Source: Verrucomicrobiales bacterium (GTDB taxonomy: Bacteria > Verrucomicrobiota > Verrucomicrobiia > Verrucomicrobiales > DEV007). Taken from it: a stretch of DNA of 37,419 nt. Numbering within the stretch: the stretch's first letter is position 1; each line of letters begins with the position of its first letter. A program made the position numbers and the translations under genes. Below are positions 25,936 to 34,020 of the stretch, piece after piece. Under the pieces are notes generated by a model, which saw only the letters and a list, made by a program, of their open reading frames with translations, ran no database searches and was not told where the DNA came from. The stretch spans positions 1 to 37,419 of the forward strand of contig PBSY01000014.1 of NCBI GenBank assembly GCA_002726915.1. The letters are read 5' to 3'.

Positions 25936-27174
25936 ATGAAATCATCCACACTTCCACACGCTGCCACTCTTATTGCCATATTTTGTTTGACTACAATTAT
26001 CTTTGCTGACGACTGGCCTCAGTGGCGCGGAAAGGAGCGCAATGGCATATCGCAAGAGACGGGGCTACTCCAGTCATGGCCCGAAGGCGGCCCAAATCTC
26101 GCCTGGGAAACCCACGGTCTGGGGGCTGGCTACTCGAGTGTCTCCATTTCAGACGGCAAGATCTTTACTCTGGGTGATCTTGAAGACGGCAGCTACGCCA
26201 TTGCTTTGAATGAGGCTGATGGTAGCACCGCGTGGAGAACACGAATAGGCGAAGCTGGCGGTCATCAGAAATACCCAGGCACCCGAAGCACGCCAACGGT
26301 AGCTGGAGGTGAGGTATTCGTGCTTAATCAACACTCCGATCTCGCCTGCCTCGACGCCTCCACTGGAAAGCCCAAATGGAAGGTGAACCTAACCAACGAT
26401 TTTGGCGGTAAGATGATGTCAGGTTGGAAATACAGCGAGTCTCCGCTCGTCGATGGCGATCAGGTGGTAGTCACACCGGGAGGCGATGAGGGTACTGTAA
26501 TGGCAATCGATCGTAAGACTGGTAAGAAGCGATGGCAGACCAGCGACTGGACCGATACCGCTGGCTATTCTTCCGTGGTCACTGCGGCCATCCACGAAGT
26601 GCGCCAGTACATCCAGCTCACTGGAAAGAGTCTTGCTGGACTTGACCCGGAGACCGGCAACATCCTCTGGAGAGCCAATCGCCCCGGTAAAACGGCAGTT
26701 ATCACCACACCGGTAATCGATGGCGACATGATTTTTGTCACTTCCTCCTACGGAATCGGCTGTAATGGATTTAAAGTTAGTAAGAGTGGAAACAACTGGT
26801 CTGCGGAAGAAATCTATGCCAGCAAAGAAATTTCAAATCATCATGGCGGAGTGATCCTACTCGATGGGCACGTCTTCGGCGGTAGCGGATCGACCTTTCG
26901 CTGCGTAGATATCCGGACCGGTGAACCTAGGTTCACCGAGCGCAGCGCTGGCAAAGGTGCCACACTTTACGCCGACGGCCGCTTCTACCTTCGTTCTGAG
27001 CACGGTCCTGTTGCCCTAATTAATGCGTCGCCGGACGGCTATGAAGAGGTGAGCCGCTTCGATCAACCCTATCGCAGTGATCATAAGGCTTGGCCGCACC
27101 CGGTCGTCGCAAACGGTAAACTCTATTTGCGGGACCAAGACTTGCTGCTTTGCTACGATGTGAGTGTCAGGTGA
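25936..27174 (+). CDS. Exported PQQ-type beta-propeller protein
   Basis: The 412-residue protein starts at the ATG at 25936, giving a signal peptide (about 1-24, ending IFA-DD). The first mature motif DWPQWRG is the hallmark of the PQQ-like outer membrane/periplasmic propellers found in PVC bacteria. Several blades follow with repeated W/F-x-x-D-x-x-T-G-x-x-x-W signatures: LDASTGKPKWKV, IDRKTGKKRWQT and LDPETGNILWRA. No dehydrogenase-specific residues are evident, so it may be a structural or binding propeller rather than an enzyme. An ATG at 25915 in frame is an alternative start. A second copy of this family lies at 32754-34010. Confidence 0.88.
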   Translation: MKSSTLPHAATLIAIFCLTTIIFADDWPQWRGKERNGISQETGLLQSWPEGGPNLAWETHGLGAGYSSVSISDGKIFTLGDLEDGSYAIALNEADGSTAWRTRIGEAGGHQKYPGTRSTPTVAGGEVFVLNQHSDLACLDASTGKPKWKVNLTNDFGGKMMSGWKYSESPLVDGDQVVVTPGGDEGTVMAIDRKTGKKRWQTSDWTDTAGYSSVVTAAIHEVRQYIQLTGKSLAGLDPETGNILWRANRPGKTAVITTPVIDGDMIFVTSSYGIGCNGFKVSKSGNNWSAEEIYASKEISNHHGGVILLDGHVFGGSGSTFRCVDIRTGEPRFTERSAGKGATLYADGRFYLRSEHGPVALINASPDGYEEVSRFDQPYRSDHKAWPHPVVANGKLYLRDQDLLLCYDVSVR

Positions 27175-27320
27175 AAGACCGATTTTAGCTAGCGTAGAGA
27201 ATAAGCATACTGAAGATGCCGCATCGTTAACGAAATATAATCACCGATTCTCTTTTCATCTCCACCCTTGACTAACGGTTTTCAAAATTACGACGTTATT
27301 TATCAGCGGATTTTTTCAAT

Positions 27321-27677
27321 ATGTCAGAAGTCATAATCTACCACTACCCCCACTGAGGCTCTTCCGTAAATGCCTTGGCGGTCGCTGAGGAACTGGGAGT
27401 AAAATATAATGTCGTCCTCTATATCAAGGAACCGCCCGGGCGAAAAGAACTCGAGACGATTATTGAAGGACTTGAAGATCCCGTAGAGGACTTGGTTCGC
27501 AAGGACTCCAAGTTCAATAAGCTGCAGCTTAACCCCGACGACTTTGTCGCCAATCCGGAGGCCGTCATCGAGATTCTGATCAAGCATAAGCAACTGCTGC
27601 AACGCCCCGTTCTGTTGAAAGGTAAAAAATCCATCATCGGCAGGCCGAAGGCACGAATCTACGATTTTCTATCGTAG
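27321..27677 (+). CDS. arsC: ArsC-family reductase with in-frame UGA at the catalytic Cys position (putative selenoprotein)
   Basis: Read from the ATG at 27321, with the TGA at 27354-27356 taken as selenocysteine, this gives 118 residues that match the arsenate reductase family end to end. The first segment is IIYHYPH-U-GSS, against the family's IYHNPxCxxS, so U falls on residue 12, the catalytic cysteine of R773-type ArsC. The three family arginines are present at 60 (VRKD), 95 (LQRP) and 108 (IGRP), and VLYIKEPPGRKEL aligns with the family's LYLxxPPxxxEL. No frameshift is seen. A stem-loop with a GGUC loop follows the UGA. If UGA is a stop, only an 11-residue peptide is made; the frame from the TTG at 27375 would lack the active site. 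The alternatives are a Cys-to-stop mutation or a sequencing error. A UGA-decoding system (selA, selB, selC, selD) must exist elsewhere; none is in the window. Confidence 0.75.
27361..27398 (+). promoter_or_regulatory. Candidate bacterial SECIS element
   Basis: Downstream of the UGA, CCUUGGC (27373-27379) pairs with GCUGAGG (27384-27390) in seven consecutive pairs, two of them G-U, closing a four-base loop GGUC (27380-27383). An outer stem can form between CUUCC (27361-27365) and GGGAG (27394-27398). The loop begins 24 bases after the UGA, within the range expected for bacterial elements. As I recall it, the E. coli fdhF element also has a GGUC loop whose G and U contact SelB. There is no clear bulged U equivalent. 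Pairing was done by eye. Confidence 0.6.
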
Positions 27678-27745
27678 CCCTGCCACGCATTGCTTTTGGT
27701 GTATTGCGCATTGCTACAAGCCGGAGGTTGAATCAGGATGGGGCG

Positions 27746-28723
27746 ATGCGATTCATTCCGTTTGTTCTCACGTCCACTTTGTCTCTCGGTATTCTCGTCG
27801 GTATTCTTGCAGCACAGGACAAACCAAGGCCAGACCGTGGCAGGGGTATCGCTGCTCAACCCAACGCCCTCGTTCCCCGCTCGGAGATCGAGAAACTCAC
27901 CGGTAACTATGAGCAAACCGAACTGGGTCGGGATGTACATATTCTCTGGCTGAGTGGCCCCGAAGATCACAGAGGAGGCGAGCACGATTACATTCGCATT
28001 CAGGAAGTTTTCACTCCGCTGCTCGACGCCGTCTCTCGCGTCACGGTCGAGGAAGCCTACAGTTTCCCGACGCAGGAACAATTCGATCGCGCCGACCTGC
28101 TGATCAAGTATCTCCACCTCCCTGATCTGACCGACAAGCAGTTCGCGATGTATCAGGCGTTCGTCGATAGCGGCGGAGCCGTGTTCTCAATTCACGAATC
28201 GTGTATCATGCGCCCAGTTGACCGTGCAGAAAAACTGGCGGGCTGCATCGGCTGTTCCTGGGCCGGCAACGATAGCTCGCAGTGGAGCAAGTTCACCCAT
28301 GACAAGCCACTCTTTTTAAAGACCGAACATCCCGCATTCTCTGGTCTCCCCCGCTCCATGCAATTCAATGACGAGTCGTACTGGAACCTTCTTGGGCGTG
28401 AAAATGTGGAAGACATTGCGGTTGTTGCACCGGAAACCAACGGAGCATCTTTTGACGAAATCAGCCAGAGCGAAGGTGCACGTGGCAACGCTTTCTGGAC
28501 CTACACTTCAGGCAAGGGCCGGGTGATCGGCACCACGACGGGTCACTATACCTATACCTGGCACGACCCGTTTTACCGTCTCCTCATCGCTCGCGGAATC
28601 GCTTGGGCATTGGACGAGGAACCCGCTCCGTTCATGTCCATCGTCTTCGACGGAATCACCGACGAAAACGATCTGGTCGGCACCACTGACAACATGCTTG
28701 ATTATGAGAACCGCGCACGCTGA
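27746..28723 (+). CDS. Exported ThuA-like protein
   Basis: The 325-residue protein from the ATG at 27746 has a signal peptide (about 1-23, ending ILAAQ). The remainder follows the ThuA (trehalose-utilisation type, class I glutamine amidotransferase-like) fold: first strand HILWLSGPEDH, then RADLLIKYLHLPDLTDKQ, a glycine-rich GGAVFSIHESC at the nucleophile-elbow-like position, HPAFSGLP, and a late GRVIGTTTGHYTYTWHDPFYRLLIARGIAWAL. ThuA-like proteins are linked to sugar or disaccharide oxidation, and their activity is not well settled. It is 68 bases downstream of the ArsC-like gene and may share its transcript. An upstream in-frame codon at 27704 lacks a signal-like sequence. Confidence 0.83.
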   Translation: MRFIPFVLTSTLSLGILVGILAAQDKPRPDRGRGIAAQPNALVPRSEIEKLTGNYEQTELGRDVHILWLSGPEDHRGGEHDYIRIQEVFTPLLDAVSRVTVEEAYSFPTQEQFDRADLLIKYLHLPDLTDKQFAMYQAFVDSGGAVFSIHESCIMRPVDRAEKLAGCIGCSWAGNDSSQWSKFTHDKPLFLKTEHPAFSGLPRSMQFNDESYWNLLGRENVEDIAVVAPETNGASFDEISQSEGARGNAFWTYTSGKGRVIGTTTGHYTYTWHDPFYRLLIARGIAWALDEEPAPFMSIVFDGITDENDLVGTTDNMLDYENRAR

Positions 28724-28755
28724 TTTTGCGTCAACACGACTCACTCCAGGCCCAC

Positions 28756-28974
28756 TCAATTGCAGCAGGATCCGCCGGAACAACAGCTCTCCCCTTCGGA
28801 AGCCCCACCTTTTCTTGGCATAATAGAAATCCCGCCGGAAATCACTCGCTTGACCGGTACGCCGGTTTCAGGGTGCGTCGAAAGAGCATCGTCCTTGATA
28901 CTCTGCTTAATCTCGAATTGTATCACTCCCTCTGATGGATCTTCAGGAATCGTTTCGTAAACGTAGGTCGGCAT
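28756..28974 (-). CDS. FmdB-like small protein without the usual zinc-ribbon cysteines
   Basis: The 72-residue protein opens MPTYVYETI and has FEIKQSIKDDAL, then HPETGVPVKRVISGG, the order of the FmdB-type putative regulatory family. In standard FmdB the paired CxxC knuckles flank these blocks. Here the first pair is lost (E-T-I-P-E-D) and the second is replaced by HPETG, so a classic ribbon cannot form. Instead, the C-terminus has a cysteine cluster CCSGGSCC (64-71) that could bind metal. It lies 85 bases downstream of the CobW-like GTPase gene in the same direction, so a joint metal-related role is plausible but unproven. Confidence 0.72.
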   Translation of the reverse strand: MPTYVYETIPEDPSEGVIQFEIKQSIKDDALSTHPETGVPVKRVISGGISIMPRKGGASEGESCCSGGSCCN

Positions 28975-29059
28975 AGGGGAACGGTGAACGGCTGCGCCAG
29001 TGGCGTCAAGCAGCGTAATAACTCGATTAATGCAACACTACAATCTCCATCAGTTTCTC

Positions 29060-30244
29060 TCAGTCAATCCGCCTAATCGACTTCGGCCACGGATCAGGAA
29101 AGTCTTCGCTTCGCTGCCACGCTGCCACTTCTTCGTCACTGCATAGCGCTTCCTGTAATGCTGTGAAGAATGCTTCGCGGGCAGCTTTGAGCCCAATTAA
29201 GGTTAGTTCGTTATGTCGGTCTCCGAATACAGGATGTTCCGCTTCGACTTTAGCCTTCAGGCGTTCGACCTCCTCGGGCAGCAGTTCGCCATTCCGATTA
29301 TGAACCATCTCGGCACGCCAGTAGCCAGTAAGTTCCAAGGCAATTTGGCTACCGGATTGCTGCCACAGCAGGACCTGACCCGGGCGTGAGGCAAGCCAGA
29401 GGAATCCCTTGGTCCGATAGAGCCCAGTCCCCAACTGGGTCTGGCAAGCGTCGTATAAGCGCTGAGGATGAAATGGCCGCAGATCACGGAACACCACGGC
29501 CTCAACGTCGTCGGCTGTCGAGGCCTGACCGGCTAGACCAAATTGATCAGCTCGTTCCTTGAGACGAGTTAAATCGGGTGCCGGAGCGCTCTCAAGATGC
29601 GAGAGCAATAAACCCGCTTGAGCCGAAAGACCGATTGCAACTTTCGGATGAAGCTTCTGCAGCGTCTTCACTTGAGCATCAACAACAGACTCAGGAATCA
29701 TGTCGATCTTGGTTAGAATAATGATACTGGCAAAGGCAATCTGTTCCGCTAGGACTCCAGCGGCTAGTGAAAGCGCTTCATCCTGAGGCGCGGGCTCTTC
29801 TCCCGTCAACACTCGTCCGTCGGCAAAGTCGCGGTGAAGATTCAGAGCATCAGCAGTGACAATAAAGTGCCGCAGGGAAAATCGTTCGTCCTGAGTCAGC
29901 GCCTTAATCAATGGCCACGGGCGGGCCGCTCCGGTACTTTCGCAGAGCACTAGCGGGGGGGCTGGATCCAGCTCAGCAATTTCTTGAAGAGAGGTTCCCA
30001 CCGAATCATGAAGTTGCTCTCTTGCGTGATTTCCATGTAATGCCGCGACGCGATCAACGAGCTGTCCCGGTGCCGGCAAAGACTCTTCGTCGGAGAGCAA
30101 TTCCGCATCCAGACCGAACTCACTCAAGTCATGCACGATCACCGCCGCATTGCGAACAGCCTCGTCACGCCGCCAACGACGCAGCAGTGTCGTTTTTCCG
30201 GAACCAAGGAAACCGCAAAGAGCGACGATAGGCGTCTGGGTCAT
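29060..30244 (-). CDS. CobW/COG0523-family GTPase lacking the CxCC motif
   Basis: Cytoplasmic P-loop GTPase of 394 residues from the ATG at 30244. Walker A is GFLGSGKTT (11-19), the switch region has HDLSEFGLD, Walker B is LVLCESTGAARP (about 98-109) and the base-recognition motif is TKID (178-181). The CobW C-terminal domain is visible as FRDLRPFHPQRLYDA and GFLWLASRPGQVLLW. Family members deliver metal ions such as zinc or cobalt to target proteins, normally through a C-x-C-C motif after the switch region. At that place this protein has HGNHAREQ (about 70-77), so His and Asn take the place of Cys. Either the metal ligand set has changed or it is not a metallochaperone. The FmdB-like gene follows. 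Confidence 0.85.
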   Translation of the reverse strand: MTQTPIVALCGFLGSGKTTLLRRWRRDEAVRNAAVIVHDLSEFGLDAELLSDEESLPAPGQLVDRVAALHGNHAREQLHDSVGTSLQEIAELDPAPPLVLCESTGAARPWPLIKALTQDERFSLRHFIVTADALNLHRDFADGRVLTGEEPAPQDEALSLAAGVLAEQIAFASIIILTKIDMIPESVVDAQVKTLQKLHPKVAIGLSAQAGLLLSHLESAPAPDLTRLKERADQFGLAGQASTADDVEAVVFRDLRPFHPQRLYDACQTQLGTGLYRTKGFLWLASRPGQVLLWQQSGSQIALELTGYWRAEMVHNRNGELLPEEVERLKAKVEAEHPVFGDRHNELTLIGLKAAREAFFTALQEALCSDEEVAAWQRSEDFPDPWPKSIRRID

Positions 30245-30440
30245 GAGTGGAATAGACAATCGCCGGGCCGCTAACGCAAGCAGCTTGCCATTCAAGCCGA
30301 GTCTGGGATCGCCTCCCTCTACCTAGTAGGAATTCTGAAAAATCGATTTAGGCTTCCCAGCTCAGGGGCCATAACACCAAAGTCCTTCTGCTCCAGCAAC
30401 AGGGTAGCGTTAACTTGTGTTTTCTCTTACCCCGACTGCC

Positions 30441-30456
30441 AAATGTCCAAACATTT
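30441..30456. promoter_or_regulatory. Inverted repeat, possible operator
   Basis: AAATGT and ACATTT are exact inverted copies around a four-base CCAA spacer, in the 312-base intergenic region between the divergent CobW-like and second ThuA-like genes. Its size suits a dimeric repressor site, but only one copy is seen. Downstream, a TATAAG at 30499-30504 could be a -10 box for the ThuA-like gene, without a clear -35 match. Nothing else stands out in this region. Confidence 0.3.
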
Positions 30457-30556
30457 ACGAAAATCTAATTCCTCAGGAACTCTTCGATTTTACCGCATTA
30501 TAAGAAAGGAAAAACCTTGTGCTACTGAGGTCGCTTAAGATATCTAGATACCTGAT

Positions 30557-31390
30557 ATGAATAGACTTGGAAAAACACTCTTCTTTGCCACTTTGGGACT
30601 TTTTACTTCGCTGGGCACCTCAGCCGAGGTTGCACCACTCAAAATCCTCCTGATCAACGGAGGTTGCTGTCACGACTATGATCTTCAAGGTCCAGTCATC
30701 AAAGGAGTCGTCGAGGAGCGGCTAAACGCCGTCGTCACTATCGCCTCAAGCCCCAGCAAAAAAACCGACGCACTTTTCGATGTTTACGAAAATGATGACT
30801 GGGCGGACGGCTATGACCTCATCATTCACAACGAATGCTCCGCTAACGTGACAGATACGGAATACGTTAACCGGATTTTGGAAGCCCACCGCAGCGGTGT
30901 TCCAGCCGTCAATATTCACTGTGCGATGCATAGCTACCGTTGGGGTAAATTCAAAGAATCGGTCACCTTGGGCGAAGACAATGCCCATTGGTTTGAGATG
31001 ATCGGCGTGCAGTCAAGTGGGCACGGCCCTAAATTCCCCGTGAAGGTAACTTATCATCAGGATGTCGACCACCCCATCACCAAGGACTTGAAAGACTGGG
31101 TCACCCCAACGGGAGAGCTCTACAACAACATCCAGATTTTTGATTCGGCTATCGCCTTAGCAACGGGCTCACAAACCCTGAAAGACGGACGCGTCGCAGA
31201 AGCAGTTATTGTCTGGACCAATCTTTATGGTCCCAACAAAACCCGAATTTTCTCAGCTTCAATCGGCCATTCCAGCGAAGAGGTCGCGGACGATAATTTT
31301 GCCGATCTTCTCGTCCAAGGTATTCTCTGGTCTGTGAATAAGCTTGATGACGAGGGAAAGGCTGCCGAGGGCTTCCTCGCCAACCACTAG
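30557..31390 (+). CDS. Exported ThuA-like protein (second copy)
   Basis: The 277-residue protein has a signal peptide (about 1-23, ending TSA-E). The ThuA fold is seen in the first strand ILLINGGCCHDYDLQ, in DGYDLIIHNECSA, the helix-strand VPAVNIHCAMHSYRWG, HPITKDLKDW and the late RIFSASIGHSSEEVADDNFADLLVQGILWSVN. It belongs to the ThuA group more typical of short PVC proteins than the 27746 copy, and the two are not close duplicates. The start is the ATG at 30557. It faces the unknown exported gene at 31442-32419 convergently, with about 50 bases between. Its substrate is unknown. Confidence 0.85.
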   Translation: MNRLGKTLFFATLGLFTSLGTSAEVAPLKILLINGGCCHDYDLQGPVIKGVVEERLNAVVTIASSPSKKTDALFDVYENDDWADGYDLIIHNECSANVTDTEYVNRILEAHRSGVPAVNIHCAMHSYRWGKFKESVTLGEDNAHWFEMIGVQSSGHGPKFPVKVTYHQDVDHPITKDLKDWVTPTGELYNNIQIFDSAIALATGSQTLKDGRVAEAVIVWTNLYGPNKTRIFSASIGHSSEEVADDNFADLLVQGILWSVNKLDDEGKAAEGFLANH

Positions 31391-31441
31391 ACTTAGCCAC
31401 AGATTGTAGTCTTCTCCGACACTTACGATCCCGTAAAAAAG

Positions 31442-32419
31442 TCACTCAAATCCCAACGGGTTGTTGGGATCAACCGGAGGAGGGTTCTGTTTTGTCGTTT
31501 TGGGATACTCCTCTGAAGCCGAGACCGTGGTGTCTTTTAACAACTTTGCGAAGCTCTCTACCCAATTCCTGATATCGGGATGTTCAGGATTGGCACGCAC
31601 AATTTGGATCAACGCAGCGGCTCCCTGCTTCTGAGATACGGAGACATAAAGGTCCATTGACTTCCGCCAGTAAAGGGTAGGCAGGCCTTCCCTCTGGAAC
31701 TTTTCAAGCGCCTCCACATTGCCTTCATGAGTCCGGGAAAAGAGTCCCGACTCGAGGGCAATTCTACGATCCCAGGCGGCGGCTAGTTCCTGCGTTGCCG
31801 TCGCCCGAAAGAAGGGAAATATCGTCCGCTCATAAACCTCGCTGCAATTACCCGGTGAGTAAGACCAGTTCTCCATCGTGAGTGATTTATCCAAATCGTA
31901 AGCCTGCGCAAAAATCGTTTTCGTCACCGGCTCCTGCATTTTCCTCATATTCAGGCTCTCCGAATTCGCAACTATGTTCCCGACAAATTGCTCCAACTCT
32001 GGAATGATCGTATCGAGCTCAGCCGATTCAGCAGCCTTCATCGAGAGGACAAGGTATTGAAGCTGCACACGCATCGCCGACAGGTTTGATTCTGTTTTGA
32101 CCTTGTCTTCTTGGCGATCCCTCCAATTCCGGAATTCCGTGTATGAGGCTCCTTTCGGGTCAAAGTTGAGGATCTTGTGACACTTGAGGTAGAACTCGTA
32201 AGCAGCATCATTGCTCGCCGAGGCCGCTTGAAAGGTCTGGCCCGCACTGGTGCGCAGAGAGAGTTGTTTCCCGTCGAGGACGTCTTGGATTCCGTTGAGT
32301 TCCAGAAGGATGGAGCCCCGTTCGTCGCCGTTGAGAGAATCAGCGGTCGAGGGGGTGGCGAGACCAGCGACCAAACAGATGGCGCTAGGGATGAGGAAGT
32401 TTTTTGACGAGAGTTTCAT
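31442..32419 (-). CDS. Exported protein of unknown function
   Basis: No family is recognised in this 325-residue protein. The ATG at 32419 gives a signal peptide (about 1-26, ending STA-D). A TTG three codons earlier is unlikely. The rest is mostly helical: a Leu/Gln-rich segment (LLELNGIQDVLDG), a region with FYLKCHKILNFDPKGASYTEFRNW, a helix pair with LQYLVLSMKAAESAELDTIIPELEQFV, and a Pro/Asn-rich C-terminus. Two cysteines (CHK and GNCSE) could be a disulfide. It is convergent with the second ThuA-like gene. Proteins of this look occur as species-restricted exported proteins in Verrucomicrobiota; a role cannot be stated. Confidence 0.7.
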   Translation of the reverse strand: MKLSSKNFLIPSAICLVAGLATPSTADSLNGDERGSILLELNGIQDVLDGKQLSLRTSAGQTFQAASASNDAAYEFYLKCHKILNFDPKGASYTEFRNWRDRQEDKVKTESNLSAMRVQLQYLVLSMKAAESAELDTIIPELEQFVGNIVANSESLNMRKMQEPVTKTIFAQAYDLDKSLTMENWSYSPGNCSEVYERTIFPFFRATATQELAAAWDRRIALESGLFSRTHEGNVEALEKFQREGLPTLYWRKSMDLYVSVSQKQGAAALIQIVRANPEHPDIRNWVESFAKLLKDTTVSASEEYPKTTKQNPPPVDPNNPLGFE

Positions 32420-32753
32420 CCGGGACAAAGCGTAACTCTAGCATTTGAAGCAAGGCTGTCACCGATTTTGGTGTGAAAAGAAGACCCGCAAATCATCAAA
32501 AATAGTTGTAACAGCGGAAGGTCAGATAGCTCTGTAAGGGAACGAAATGTCACCTCTCGAGCTGCTTTAGAAGCAAAATCAGTCCCAGACCCAACATCTA
32601 TATTCCTCAGCCTAATGCTCTAATTCGGCAGACCTGCCCATGCTCGGCTGGAGATCTCCATCCGGTCAAGCGCCTGAAACGTTGACTGGCGACCATTTGC
32701 TATTCTACAAACGCGCTTGTTGTCAGTCCAACCACGCCCATCTAAAGTATTCT
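32420..32753. other. Divergent intergenic region
   Basis: This region of about 330 bases separates the unknown exported gene (minus) from the second PQQ propeller (plus), so promoters for both should lie here. The plus-strand frame remains open from 32640, but that part is Cys/His-rich and lacks signal-peptide character, so it is treated as non-coding. No convincing promoter pair, hairpin or repeat was found by eye. Confidence 0.45.
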
Positions 32754-34010
32754 ATGGCGAAGATCATCTCCATCATCCTAACGTGCCTATTGGTTCAAAA
32801 TACAGAGTTACTTCAAGCCGACCTTTCCAACGAAGGCAACTGGCCGGCTTTCCGTGGGAATGGAAATAGCACTACTTCCCTGGCAGAGCTTCCACTCAGT
32901 TGGTCAGATACCGAAGGTATTGCGTGGAAGGTGAATCTCACCGGATACGGACAATCCAGCCCCGTCATCTGGGGAGAAACAGTTTATGTCACGAGCACGG
33001 GTGGAGATGGAAAAGAGAAACTATTCATCGAAGCCTACGACCTTTCTTCCGGCGAAAAGCAATGGGTGCAGGAATTTGAGGCCTCCCGTACGCCCAAAGA
33101 AGTGAACGACTACATCTCACGCGGGGCTCCAACTCCCGTCGTCGATGAAGCGGGCGTTTACGCCTTTTTTGAGAGCGGTGACCTAGTCGCACTCGATTCT
33201 TCCGGGGGAGTTCGCTGGCAGCGCAGCCTCACCGAGGAATACGGCGACTTCGTTGGAAACCACGGTGTGGGCAGTTCGCTCATCAATACACCCAATTCGA
33301 TCGTGCTTCTAGTTGATCACGACGGCCCCTCCTACCTCATCAATATCGACAAAGCATCAGGAAAAAACCGTTGGAAGATCAAACGCAAAGCCCGCGTCTC
33401 ATGGTCGACTCCGCTCTACCTAACCCATAATAGTCTCGAGCAGATCGTCGTAAGTTCCAACGGAGAAGCAGCGGCCTTCAAACTCGAAGATGGCGAGAAA
33501 CTGTGGTGGGTCGAAGGCATTGAAAAAAACACCGTCAACGCCCCCACCACCAACGGTGATATCGTTATCATCGGTTCCTCGGAACCCACCCAGACCATGG
33601 CCATCTCCCTAGGCGGTTCGGGCGACATTTCTGAATCTCATGTAAAATGGCGCGCCGGTCAGGGGGTGACCTCCAGCTTCGGTTCCCCTCTCATTCACGA
33701 TGACACCGTTTTCTTTGTAAATCGCGCCGGAGCACTCCAGGCTGCCAGTGTCGAAGACGGATCCGTTCTCTGGGAACGCCGTCTTCCCGGAAGCACCTGG
33801 GCCTCGCCGCTCGCTACCGCTGACCGACTCTATTTCTTCTGCAAAGAAGGTCCCACCGCCGTTCACTCACTCGATGTCAACAAGACTTCGGAAGAGCTCG
33901 CGATCAATCCATTGACCGTCGCTGAAGGTGATCGACTTTACGGCTTCGCAGTGGCACCCGGGCGCATCGTCATCCGACTTGCTGAGCAACTGATTGCCGT
34001 GGGAGAATAA
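32754..34010 (+). CDS. Exported PQQ-type beta-propeller protein (second copy)
   Basis: The 418-residue protein from the ATG at 32754 begins with a signal peptide (about 1-22) followed by NWPAFRGNGNS, the counterpart of DWPQWRG in the copy at 25936. Propeller blades with the same architecture follow: YDLSSGEKQWVQEF, LDSSGGVRWQRSL, IDKASGKNRWKI, LEDGEKLWWV and VEDGSVLWERRL. The two copies differ clearly, so this is family spread and not a recent duplication. No cofactor ligands can be assigned by eye. It ends ten bases before the convergent PL14-like gene. Confidence 0.87.
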   Translation: MAKIISIILTCLLVQNTELLQADLSNEGNWPAFRGNGNSTTSLAELPLSWSDTEGIAWKVNLTGYGQSSPVIWGETVYVTSTGGDGKEKLFIEAYDLSSGEKQWVQEFEASRTPKEVNDYISRGAPTPVVDEAGVYAFFESGDLVALDSSGGVRWQRSLTEEYGDFVGNHGVGSSLINTPNSIVLLVDHDGPSYLINIDKASGKNRWKIKRKARVSWSTPLYLTHNSLEQIVVSSNGEAAAFKLEDGEKLWWVEGIEKNTVNAPTTNGDIVIIGSSEPTQTMAISLGGSGDISESHVKWRAGQGVTSSFGSPLIHDDTVFFVNRAGALQAASVEDGSVLWERRLPGSTWASPLATADRLYFFCKEGPTAVHSLDVNKTSEELAINPLTVAEGDRLYGFAVAPGRIVIRLAEQLIAVGE

Positions 34011-34020
34011 TTCTTTCTCC

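Noticed and set aside
27268..27301. TTGACT and TTATTT as a promoter for the ArsC-like gene
   Set aside because: The spacing is about 22 bases, too long for a usual sigma-70 promoter.
27375..27677. ArsC-like gene starting at a TTG downstream of the UGA
   Set aside because: It would lack the first strand and the active-site loop of the family. The matching N-terminal sequence is present upstream in the same frame, interrupted only by the TGA.
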